DNA of 12,797 bases from NCBI GenBank assembly GCA_002328745.1, contig DCVQ01000004.1, positions 27,092-39,888 of the forward strand. Reading direction: 5' to 3'. The notes under the pieces were generated by a model. The model saw nothing but the letters and a program-made list of their open reading frames with translations. It did no database searches and was not told the DNA's origin. Of the stretch, positions 6,595 to 12,797 are shown one piece after another (the first letter of the stretch is position 1; every line of letters starts with the position of its first letter). The translations under genes were made by a program, and so were the position numbers. This stretch comes from Actinobacteria bacterium UBA2184 (lineage in GTDB: Bacteria; Actinomycetota; Coriobacteriia; Anaerosomatales; Anaerosomataceae).

Positions 6595-7232
6595 AGAGTG
6601 GCTGGCTCGCCCCCTTCGTGTGGACCATCATCGGCCGTCCAGTCGTTTGGCTTACGCGCACGCGCCTGATCGGCGTGGAGAACATCCCGAAGACCGGGGC
6701 GGTGCTTGCCGGCAACCATGTGTCGTACATGGACCCGGTCCTGCTGTGGGCGTCCCTGCGGCAGCCCGTGTACTTCATGGCGAAGGTCGAGCTGTGGCAG
6801 AACCGGTTCCTCGCGTGGGCGCTTCCCCGGCTGCGCGCGTTCCCCGTGAACCGCGGGGAGGCCGATCGCACCGCCATCTCGACGGCGACCGACGTGCTGA
6901 AGGCCGGCGGCTATGTGGGCATCTTCCCCGAGGGCACGCGCTCGGCGGACGGCGCCGAAAGCCTCGGCTTGCCGCAGGGCGGAGCGGCGTTCATCGCGTT
7001 TCGCGCCGGTGTGCCGGTCGTCCCCGTCGCCTTCGCGGGCACCGAGAAGGTGTGGCCCCGCGGAGCGAAGCTGCCGAGGCTCGGCAAGGTCACGATCGGG
7101 TTCGGCGAGCCCATCGATCCGGAGAGCATCGCGCCGGACGCGGGCCGCAAGGAGCGCGTCACAGCGGTCACCGCCGCAATCATGGAGGGCATCGCCAGAG
7201 AGCTCGCGGCAGTGAAAGGGGTCGTGCGATGA
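6591..7232 (+). CDS. plsC: 1-acyl-sn-glycerol-3-phosphate acyltransferase
   Basis: This 213-residue membrane-associated acyltransferase of the PlsC (LPLAT) family adds the second acyl chain to lysophosphatidic acid, giving phosphatidic acid. The catalytic HX4D motif is NHVSYMD with His43 and Asp48. The glycerol-phosphate binding motif is FPEGTRS (112-118), and the block VPVVPVAFAGTEKVWPRG (141-158) is also typical. The hydrophobic start (LAPFVWTIIGRPVVWL) may insert into the membrane. It overlaps cmk upstream and ispH downstream, both as ATGA, so the three are translationally coupled. PlsY and GpsA, acting earlier in the same lipid pathway, lie further along the same cluster. Specificity for the second acylation is inferred from family and context. 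Confidence 0.9.
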   Translation: MKSGWLAPFVWTIIGRPVVWLTRTRLIGVENIPKTGAVLAGNHVSYMDPVLLWASLRQPVYFMAKVELWQNRFLAWALPRLRAFPVNRGEADRTAISTATDVLKAGGYVGIFPEGTRSADGAESLGLPQGGAAFIAFRAGVPVVPVAFAGTEKVWPRGAKLPRLGKVTIGFGEPIDPESIAPDAGRKERVTAVTAAIMEGIARELAAVKGVVR

Positions 7233-8071
7233 AGGTGATCGTGGCCGAGCACGCGGGCGTCTGCTACGGGGTAGAGCGGGCGCTCCGCCTTGCGGACAAG
7301 GCCGCGGAAGCGGGCGGTCCCGTCGCGACTCTCGGGCCGCTGATCCACAACCCGCAGGCGGTCGCCGGGCTGCAGGCCAAGGGCATCGCCGTGGCCAAGA
7401 CGCTCGGTGAGGTGGACGGCGGCACCCTGATCATCAGGACACACGGCGTGGACCCCGCGGTGATCGGCGCTGCCGAGGCCCGCGGCCTCGATGTGATCGA
7501 CGCGACGTGCCCCTTCGTGCGCACGGCCCACAAATGCGCGGCCGAGCTGGCCGCCGAGGGCTACGCCATCGTGATCGTGGGGGAGTCCGATCACCCTGAG
7601 GTCGAGGGCATCCTCGCGCATGCAGGCGGCTCGGCGCTCATCGTGCAGCATGCTGGCGACCTGCCCGCCCGGCTGCCGGCGCGGCGCGTGGGCGTGGTCG
7701 TGCAGACGACCCAGCCGCCCGCCGTGCTCGCGGATGTGGTCGCCGCCCTGCTGCCGCGCGTCTCCGAGCTGCGCGTGTTCAACACTATCTGCGACGCCAC
7801 CGAGAAGCGGCAGGCGGCCGCGGCAACGCTCGCCGATGCCGTGGACGTGATCGTGGTCGTCGGCGGCCACAACTCCGGCAACACCACGCGTCTCGCCGAG
7901 ATCTGCGCCGGGCGCAATCCGCGCACCCATCACGTGGAGACGGCCGTGGAGCTGGATGAAGGGTGGTTTTTGGGCGCGAAGGTCGTGGGCGTGACGGCCG
8001 GCGCATCGACCCCCGACGAGCAGATCCAGGGCGTCATCGAGGCCATAGAAGCCCTCGCGGGCGATGCCTGA
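7229..8071 (+). CDS. ispH: 4-hydroxy-3-methylbut-2-enyl diphosphate reductase
   Basis: IspH performs the last step of the MEP isoprenoid pathway, reducing HMBPP to isopentenyl and dimethylallyl diphosphate with a 4Fe-4S cluster. The 280-residue protein has all three cluster cysteines: Cys12 (GVCYGV), Cys94 (DATCPFV) and Cys188 (NTICDAT). Substrate-binding histidines are His40 (LIHN), His72 (RTHG) and His122 (DHPEVEG), and Glu124 is the expected proton-relay glutamate. GGHNSGNT (212-219) and TAGASTPD (256-263) are also canonical. It starts inside the plsC stop (ATGA) and overlaps the next gene by 8 bases. No ribosomal protein S1 domain is fused to or follows it, unlike several clostridial loci as I recall them. 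Confidence 0.95.
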   Translation: MKVIVAEHAGVCYGVERALRLADKAAEAGGPVATLGPLIHNPQAVAGLQAKGIAVAKTLGEVDGGTLIIRTHGVDPAVIGAAEARGLDVIDATCPFVRTAHKCAAELAAEGYAIVIVGESDHPEVEGILAHAGGSALIVQHAGDLPARLPARRVGVVVQTTQPPAVLADVVAALLPRVSELRVFNTICDATEKRQAAAATLADAVDVIVVVGGHNSGNTTRLAEICAGRNPRTHHVETAVELDEGWFLGAKVVGVTAGASTPDEQIQGVIEAIEALAGDA

Positions 8072-9353
8072 GGTCCCCGCGGCAGGGGGCGTCATCGCCA
8101 GCGTCGGGACGGGCGACGCGGCCCGTGCCGGGCTGCGGCCCGGAGACGTGGTGACCGCTGTCGACGGGCAGCCCGTTCGCGATGTGATCGACTGGTGGTG
8201 GCTCACGGAGGAGCCGTCGTTCCGGGTCACCGTCGTTCGCGACAGGGAGACGATCGATCTCACGATCGCCCGCACCCCCGGCACGGCGCTCGGCGTCGTT
8301 TTCACCGAGGTGCTGTTCACGCCGATCCGCCAGTGCGAGAACGCGTGCGCGTTCTGCTTCATCGCCGGACTGCCCCGCGGCCTGCGACCGGCCCTCTACG
8401 TGCGCGACGACGACTACCGGCTCTCGTTCCTTTCGGGCAACTTCGTGACGCTCACCAACGTGGACGAGGCGGAGGTCGCGCGCATCATCGGTCAGCGCCT
8501 GTCGCCGCTGCATGTGTCCGTGCACGCCGTCGACCCGGATGTGCGGTCGCGTCTCATGTGCCCGACGGCCGGCGATCGCGGGATCGAGATACTCGAGGAG
8601 CTGCTGGCGGCGGGCATCGAGGCGCACGTGCAGATCGTGCTCGTGCCTGGCGTCAACGACGGGCCCGTGCTGGAGGAGACGCTCGCGTACCTCGGCCAGC
8701 GCGACGGGGTGCTGTCGGTCGGCTGCGTGCCTATGGGCTTCACCGCCCACCAGGGGCGGTGGACGGCGTCCTACGACGCTGCCTCGGCGGCCGACGTGGT
8801 GGGGCTCACCGCGCGCTGGCAGCAGCGCATGCGGGCAGAGCGCGGGATCGGGTGGGTGTATCCCGCCGACGAGTTCTACCTGCTTGCCGGGATCGCGGTC
8901 CCCGTCGCCGCGGAGTACGACGAATTCCCGCAGTTCGAGAACGGGATCGGCATGGTCTCGGCGTTCCTGGACGAGTTCGACGCCGCGGACCGCACGCCCG
9001 TCGCGGCGACCGTGGTGACGGGAGAGCTCTTCGCCCCGGTGCTCGGCGGCGTCCTGGAGCGGGCGGGGTGGTCGGACACCGTGCGCGTGCTCGGTGTGCG
9101 CAACGAGCTGTTCGGCGGCAACGTGAGCGTCACCGGGCTGCTCGGGGGTGCGGACATCGCTTCCGCCATCGGAGAGGATGCGTGGCGGGGTACGTATCTG
9201 GTGCCGGACGTTGTAGTAAACTCCGACGGACTGCTCATCGACGACGTGCCGGCAGCGAAGCTGTCCGCGCTCGCGAGCGCGGACGTGCGATTCATCGGCA
9301 GCGACGCGGGCAGTCTCCTCGAAGCCCTCACGACCCGAACAGGACGGCTGTAA
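8064..9353 (+). CDS. DUF512 protein: PDZ-like plus radical-SAM-like iron-sulfur protein of unknown function
   Basis: This 429-residue protein belongs to a widespread but uncharacterised family. Residues about 8-70 form a PDZ-like domain (AARAGLRPGDVVTAVDGQPV) followed by an unusual DWWWLTEE. A radical-SAM-type cysteine cluster follows: CENACAFC with Cys91, Cys95 and Cys98 in CX3CX2C spacing. Next come a barrel-like region (LSFLSGNFVTLTN 119-131; QIVLVPGVNDG 190-200; YPADEFYLLAG 266-276) and the family hallmark EYDEFPQFENGIGM (284-297). The C-terminal DUF512 part (VTGELF 318-323; GNVSVTGLLGGADI 352-365) completes it. Additional cysteines at 166 and 221 are visible. The start overlaps the ispH stop by 8 bases, and der follows after one spacer codon. 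A radical-SAM redox or modification role is inferred; the reaction and substrate are unknown to me. Confidence 0.88.
   Translation: MPEVPAAGGVIASVGTGDAARAGLRPGDVVTAVDGQPVRDVIDWWWLTEEPSFRVTVVRDRETIDLTIARTPGTALGVVFTEVLFTPIRQCENACAFCFIAGLPRGLRPALYVRDDDYRLSFLSGNFVTLTNVDEAEVARIIGQRLSPLHVSVHAVDPDVRSRLMCPTAGDRGIEILEELLAAGIEAHVQIVLVPGVNDGPVLEETLAYLGQRDGVLSVGCVPMGFTAHQGRWTASYDAASAADVVGLTARWQQRMRAERGIGWVYPADEFYLLAGIAVPVAAEYDEFPQFENGIGMVSAFLDEFDAADRTPVAATVVTGELFAPVLGGVLERAGWSDTVRVLGVRNELFGGNVSVTGLLGGADIASAIGEDAWRGTYLVPDVVVNSDGLLIDDVPAAKLSALASADVRFIGSDAGSLLEALTTRTGRL
9211..9222 (+). promoter_or_regulatory. Very weak candidate internal promoter element upstream of der
   Basis: Inside the 3' end of the DUF512 gene, TTGTAGTAAACT interrupts GC-rich codons with two consecutive GTA valines followed by AAC. 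TAAACT (9217-9222) is a partial -10 match, about 135 bp before the der start. I find no convincing -35 hexamer. It is listed only because the local base and codon choice departs from its surroundings. Confidence 0.15.
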
Positions 9354-9356
9354 AGC

Positions 9357-10664
9357 ATGCCCCTCCCCATAGTCGCAGTGGTCGGCAGGCCGAACGTCGG
9401 CAAGTCGACATTCGTCAATCGCATGATCCAGGCGCAGGACGCCATCGTTCACCCGTCGTCCGGTGTGACCCGGGATCGCAGCTACCATCTCACCGACTGG
9501 AACGGTCGCGAGTTCATGCTCGTGGACACGGGCGGCATCGAGTTCTCGACCGATGACGCCTTCGGGGACTCCATCCGCGAGCAAGCGGTCGTCGCCGCCC
9601 GCGAGGCCGACCTCGTCGTGTTCCTCGTGGACGGCTCGGTCGGCATCGCCGCCGGCGACGAAGAGGTCGCCGCGCTGCTGCGCCGGCAGGAGACGCCGGT
9701 GTTCCTCGCGGTCAACAAGCTCGATACGCCGGGCCGTGAAGACGCCATCCACGAGTTCTGGAATCTCGGGCTGGGACAGCCGTGGCCGGTCTCGGCGCTG
9801 CACGGGCACGGGTCGGGAGACCTGCTCGACGCGCTCGTCGAGGCGTTGCCCGAGGCGGAGGGCATGGCCGAGGAGGATTCGATCGGCGTCGCTATCATCG
9901 GCAAGCCGAACGCCGGCAAGTCGTCGTTGTACAACAAGCTGCTCGGCGTGGAGCGGGCCATCGTCTCCGAGGTGGCGGGAACCACGCGCGACGCCATCGA
10001 CACGGTGCTCCACGACGGGGACCGGACGTTTCGGCTCGTCGACACGGCGGGACTCAGGCGTAAGTCGCAGATCGACGAGTCCGTGGAGTACTACGGCTTC
10101 GTGCGCGCGATGCGCGCCATCGACCGCGCCGACGTCGCGATCCTCGTGATCGACTCGGCCACCGGCGTCACCGACCAGGATCAGAGGGTGGCGCGATTCG
10201 CCGAGGAGCGCGGCTGCGGCATGGTCATCGCGCTCAACAAGTGGGACCTCGTCGAGGGGCCGGAGGCCAAGGAAGAGCTGGTGGCGCGCCTTCCCGAGAA
10301 GCTCGGGTTCGTCGGGTTCGCGCCGGTGCTGCGATTGAGTGCCCTCAAGGGCACCGGCGTGCACAAGGTGCTGTCCATGGTGTCGGCCGTGTACGACTCC
10401 TATTCGAGCGAGATACCCACGAGTCGGTTGAACCGGCTTCTGACCGATCTGCGCGCGAGCGGGCACACGATCTCGAAGGGCGGGAAGATCCTTCGGATGC
10501 ATTACATGACGCAGACCGGGACCAAGCCTCCGGTGTTCACGTTCTTCGCGAACCACCCCCGCATGGTCGACGCCAACTTCGAGCGCTATCTCGAGAACCG
10601 CCTGCGCGAGGCGTTCGATCTCACCGGGACACCCGTCAGGCTGAAGTTCCGGCAGAAGGGATAG
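9357..10664 (+). CDS. der: Ribosome biogenesis GTPase Der (EngA)
   Basis: Der is an essential GTPase with two tandem G domains that assists maturation of the 50S ribosomal subunit. The 435-residue length is normal. G domain 1 has GRPNVGKS (10-17), GVTRD (36-40), DTGG (57-60) and NKLD (120-123). G domain 2 has GKPNAGKS (182-189), GTTRD (208-212), DTAG (229-232) and NKWD (294-297). The C-terminal KH-like domain spans about 350-435 and ends in a basic RLKFRQKG tail. A purine-rich AGGACGG (9341-9347) precedes ATG 9357 at about 9 nt. It lies one codon after the DUF512 stop and one codon before plsY, all in the same reading frame. The DUF512-der-plsY-gpsA order is shared with many Firmicutes, from general knowledge. 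Confidence 0.97.
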   Translation: MPLPIVAVVGRPNVGKSTFVNRMIQAQDAIVHPSSGVTRDRSYHLTDWNGREFMLVDTGGIEFSTDDAFGDSIREQAVVAAREADLVVFLVDGSVGIAAGDEEVAALLRRQETPVFLAVNKLDTPGREDAIHEFWNLGLGQPWPVSALHGHGSGDLLDALVEALPEAEGMAEEDSIGVAIIGKPNAGKSSLYNKLLGVERAIVSEVAGTTRDAIDTVLHDGDRTFRLVDTAGLRRKSQIDESVEYYGFVRAMRAIDRADVAILVIDSATGVTDQDQRVARFAEERGCGMVIALNKWDLVEGPEAKEELVARLPEKLGFVGFAPVLRLSALKGTGVHKVLSMVSAVYDSYSSEIPTSRLNRLLTDLRASGHTISKGGKILRMHYMTQTGTKPPVFTFFANHPRMVDANFERYLENRLREAFDLTGTPVRLKFRQKG

Positions 10665-10667
10665 CGC

Positions 10668-11339
10668 GTGGAGATCGCGGTTCGCTTCGTCGCGGCGGCG
10701 GTCGTCGCGTATCTGATGGGCGCGATGCCGTGGGCCGTCATCGTGGTCCGCCTCTTCTGGAAGCAGGACATCCGCACGCTCGGCTCGGGCAACAGCGGAG
10801 CCACCAACGTGCTGCGGGTCTTCGGCGTCCCGCCCGCGCTCGCCGTGGCGGTCCTCGACGTCGCGAAGGGCGCGCTCGGCGTCTGGCTCGCCATGCTGAT
10901 CGCGCCGGCGGACGCGTCCCTCGACATGCGTGACTGGTTCGGCGTCGTCGGCGCGTTGGCGGCGGTGACGGGACACTCGTACTCGCCGTTCATCGGCTTC
11001 CGGGGCGGGAAAGGCGTCGCGACCAGCGCGGGTGCGCTGATGGTCCTCGCGCCGTGGGTCTGGCCGCCGCTCCTGCTTGCGTTCGTCGTGCTGGTGGCGG
11101 CCGTGAAGATCGTGTCGGTCGCGTCGATGACGCTCGCCGTGCTGCTTCCCCTCGCGTGCTGGCTCATCTACCCCGAGCGACATATCCTGTTGTTGTTCGG
11201 AGTCCTGACGTCCGCCGTGGTCCTGTGGCGGCATCGGAGCAACATGAAGCGTCTCGCTCACGGCGAGGAGCCGAAGATCACATTGAAGCGGCGACTGTGG
11301 GACGACATGAAGTCGCGCACGAACGACAGGGGTGAGTGA
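10668..11339 (+). CDS. plsY: Glycerol-3-phosphate acyltransferase PlsY (acyl-phosphate dependent)
   Basis: PlsY is an integral membrane enzyme that transfers an acyl group from acyl-phosphate to sn-glycerol-3-phosphate, forming lysophosphatidic acid. The 223-residue protein carries the three family motifs: GSGNSGATNVLR (39-50), DVAKG (64-68), and GHSYSPFIGFRGGKGVAT (102-119). Hydrophobic segments at about 5-28, 55-79, 90-104, 121-145 and 150-187 agree with the family's multi-helix topology. The cytosolic tail begins WRHRSNMKRLAHGEE. GTG 10668 is supported by AGAAGGG (10654-10660), 7 nt upstream. The gene lies one codon after der and one codon before gpsA, which makes its acyl acceptor. The acyl-phosphate donor enzyme PlsX is not in the window. 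Confidence 0.95.
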   Translation: MEIAVRFVAAAVVAYLMGAMPWAVIVVRLFWKQDIRTLGSGNSGATNVLRVFGVPPALAVAVLDVAKGALGVWLAMLIAPADASLDMRDWFGVVGALAAVTGHSYSPFIGFRGGKGVATSAGALMVLAPWVWPPLLLAFVVLVAAVKIVSVASMTLAVLLPLACWLIYPERHILLLFGVLTSAVVLWRHRSNMKRLAHGEEPKITLKRRLWDDMKSRTNDRGE

Positions 11340-11342
11340 GCC

Positions 11343-12365
11343 ATGCGGGTAGCGGTCATCGGAGCGGGTTCGTGGGGCACGGCCGTGTCGTGGCTGCTCG
11401 GCGGGAAGGGCGTCGATATCTCGCTGTGGGCGCGCGAGACGGAGATCGCCGAGACGGTGAACGCCGAGCATCGCAACCCCCTCTACCTGAAGGACATCGT
11501 GCTGGAGCCGCGGGTCCGCGCGACCAACGACTTCGAAGAGGCCGTGCGCGGCGTCGAAGCCGTCGTGATCGTGACGCCGAGCCATGGCGTTCGCGGAGTG
11601 GCCGAGGGCATCAAGCCGTTCCTCGGAGCGGACGTCCCGGTCGTGAACCTCGCGAAGGGCGTCGAGCTGGGCACGCTCATGCGGATGACGCAGGTCCTCG
11701 AGGACGTCCTCGGCAACAAGGCGCGCCTCGCTGCGCTCTCCGGCCCGAACCACGCCGAGGAGGTCTCGAAGGGCGTTCCGTCCGCTACCGCGGTCGCCGC
11801 GTACGACGAGAAGGTCGGGAGACTGTTCCAGGACGTCTTCATGGCGCCATCGTTCCGCGTGTACACCAACCCCGACGTGGTGGGAGTAGAGCTCGGCGGC
11901 GCCTCGAAGAACGTCGTCGCCGTAGCGGCCGGCATGTGCGACGGCATCGGTTACGGCGACAACACGAAGGCCACGCTCATGACGCGCGGCCTGGCCGAGA
12001 TGAGCCGGCTCGGCGCGCACCTGGGCGCGAACCCGCTCACCTACATGGGCCTTGCCGGCATGGGCGATCTGATCGTGACGTGTACGTCGCGGCACAGCCG
12101 CAACCGCGCGCTCGGCGAGTGGGTGGCCAAGGGTGGGACCGTTGAGAGCTACAGCGCCGAGACGCAGATGGTGGCCGAGGGCGCGAAGAGCGCGGTGTCC
12201 CTCGACGAGCTCGCGCACTCCATCGGCATGGAGCTTCCCATCACGCATCAGGTGCGCCAGGTCCTGTTCGAGGGCGCGTCGCTCGCCGACGCCGAGGTGC
12301 TGCTGATGGGGCGTGCCGCCAAAGACGAGCTGCACGGGATAGGTCTCATCGACGACGAGAAGTAG
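11343..12365 (+). CDS. gpsA: Glycerol-3-phosphate dehydrogenase [NAD(P)+]
   Basis: GpsA reduces dihydroxyacetone phosphate to sn-glycerol-3-phosphate, the backbone for phospholipids and the acceptor used by PlsY. The 340-residue protein has the Rossmann loop VIGAGSWGTA (5-14). It also has VTPSHGVR (77-84), NLAKGVE with Lys105, LSGPNHAEEVSKG (132-144), and GGASKNVVAVAAG (185-197) with Lys189 as the expected catalytic lysine. TRGLAEMSRLG (214-224), LAGMGDLIVTCTS (237-249) and LPITHQV near the C-terminus complete the family pattern. Length is normal. The start ATG 11343 follows the plsY TGA by a single GCC codon, and AGGGG at 11328-11332 is a rather distant ribosome binding site. The adjacent genes together cover G3P supply and its first acylation. 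Confidence 0.96.
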   Translation: MRVAVIGAGSWGTAVSWLLGGKGVDISLWARETEIAETVNAEHRNPLYLKDIVLEPRVRATNDFEEAVRGVEAVVIVTPSHGVRGVAEGIKPFLGADVPVVNLAKGVELGTLMRMTQVLEDVLGNKARLAALSGPNHAEEVSKGVPSATAVAAYDEKVGRLFQDVFMAPSFRVYTNPDVVGVELGGASKNVVAVAAGMCDGIGYGDNTKATLMTRGLAEMSRLGAHLGANPLTYMGLAGMGDLIVTCTSRHSRNRALGEWVAKGGTVESYSAETQMVAEGAKSAVSLDELAHSIGMELPITHQVRQVLFEGASLADAEVLLMGRAAKDELHGIGLIDDEK

Positions 12366-12374
12366 GGGTGGGAA

Positions 12375-12797
12375 GTGGCGCACGAGCTGTTCATCTCGCC
12401 TTCGATCCTCTCGGCCGACTTCACGCGGCTCGCGGAAGCGGTCGCGATGGTCGAGGACGCCGGCGCTGACCTCATCCACGTCGACGTCATGGACGGTCAC
12501 TTCGTCCCCAACCTCACGATCGGGCCGCCCGTGGTCAAGGCTCTCAAGCGCATCGCGCGTCGGCCGCTCGACGTGCATCTCATGGTGTCCGACCCCGACC
12601 GCACCGCGCAGTGGTATGTGGACGCCGGCGCCGACATCGTCACTATCCACATCGAGGCGTCCACGCATGCGCACCGCACGCTCTCGGCCATTCGCGCGGG
12701 TGGCGCGATGGCGGGCATCACGCTCAATCCGGGCAGTCCCGCGGGATCGCTCGCCGAGGTGCTGCCGTTCGCGGACCTGGTGCTCGTCATGAGCGTG
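12375..12797 (+). CDS. rpe: Ribulose-phosphate 3-epimerase, 5' part
   Basis: This enzyme of the pentose phosphate pathway interconverts ribulose-5-phosphate and xylulose-5-phosphate. The frame is open from GTG 12375 to the window end, showing 141 residues; the family is usually about 215-230, so roughly the last third is missing. Visible signatures are SPSILSADF (8-16), HVDVMDGHFVPNLTIGP (35-51) with His35 and Asp37 as metal/catalytic residues, DVHLM (66-70) with His68, and LVMSV (137-141), where the family normally continues NPGFGGQ. AGGGG (12364-12368) lies 6 nt upstream of the GTG. It follows gpsA by 9 bases and stays in frame with the four preceding genes. The missing second catalytic aspartate would lie beyond the edge. 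Confidence 0.94.
   Translation, partial: MAHELFISPSILSADFTRLAEAVAMVEDAGADLIHVDVMDGHFVPNLTIGPPVVKALKRIARRPLDVHLMVSDPDRTAQWYVDAGADIVTIHIEASTHAHRTLSAIRAGGAMAGITLNPGSPAGSLAEVLPFADLVLVMSV

Noticed and set aside
6911..8362. 483-codon minus-strand open frame
   Set aside because: It lies opposite plsC, ispH and the start of the DUF512 gene, which all have clear catalytic motifs. It looks like a high-GC artefact with no domain signature.
8034..12674. 1,546-codon open frame on the minus strand
   Set aside because: It is codon-aligned antisense to five well-identified genes sharing one frame. It is open because those genes avoid TTA, CTA and TCA. Its translation is low-complexity Arg/Asp/His/Gly-rich with no recognisable domain.
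1..12797. Mobile element, phage, defence system or CRISPR array
   Set aside because: Every gene belongs to a core metabolic or ribosome-assembly family except DUF512, which is also widely conserved. There are no direct-repeat arrays, transposase motifs, terminal repeats or shifts in base composition of more than a few codons.

Overview
The window is a GC-rich stretch (roughly 70% by eye, not counted) with 14 genes, all on the + strand. The first (cobS) and last (rpe) are cut by the window edges. The longest non-coding gap is 77 bp, between hisC and aroF. I see no RNA genes, mobile elements, CRISPR arrays, attachment sites or convincing intrinsic terminators. High GC combined with a Firmicutes-like gene order (hisC-tyrA-aroA and cmk-plsC-ispH-DUF512-der-plsY-gpsA), a Thermotoga-type DAHP synthase, the MEP pathway and PlsY suggests a deep-branching actinobacterium such as Coriobacteriia or a relative. 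A high-GC Firmicutes-like lineage is also possible. This placement is inference; there is no rRNA gene to settle it.

Left end (1-1184): the tail of cobS and a CobC-type histidine phosphatase, which are late steps of adenosylcobalamin (nucleotide loop) assembly.

Aromatic block (1226-5881): hisC, aroF (DAHP synthase with an N-terminal regulatory domain), tyrA (prephenate dehydrogenase with a C-terminal ACT domain) and aroA (EPSP synthase). It resembles the hisC-tyrA-aroA end of the Bacillus aromatic supraoperon. HisC here may serve both histidine and tyrosine/phenylalanine synthesis. aroF, tyrA and aroA overlap at their stop/start codons. The hisC-aroF gap holds a GC-rich structured leader ending at the aroF ribosome binding site.

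Housekeeping block (5926-12797): cmk, plsC, ispH, a PDZ plus radical-SAM/DUF512 protein, der, plsY, gpsA and the start of rpe. A candidate extended -10 promoter lies just before cmk. GpsA makes sn-glycerol-3-phosphate, and PlsY and PlsC acylate it to phosphatidic acid. Cmk supplies CDP/CTP precursors, IspH makes isoprenoid precursors, and Der is a ribosome-assembly GTPase. The five genes from DUF512 to rpe share one reading frame; the first three junctions consist of a stop codon plus exactly one spacer codon.

The window is mostly conserved core metabolism. I found no clear evidence of a new defence or mobile system. The least understood items are the DUF512 radical-SAM protein beside der and the structured leader before aroF.
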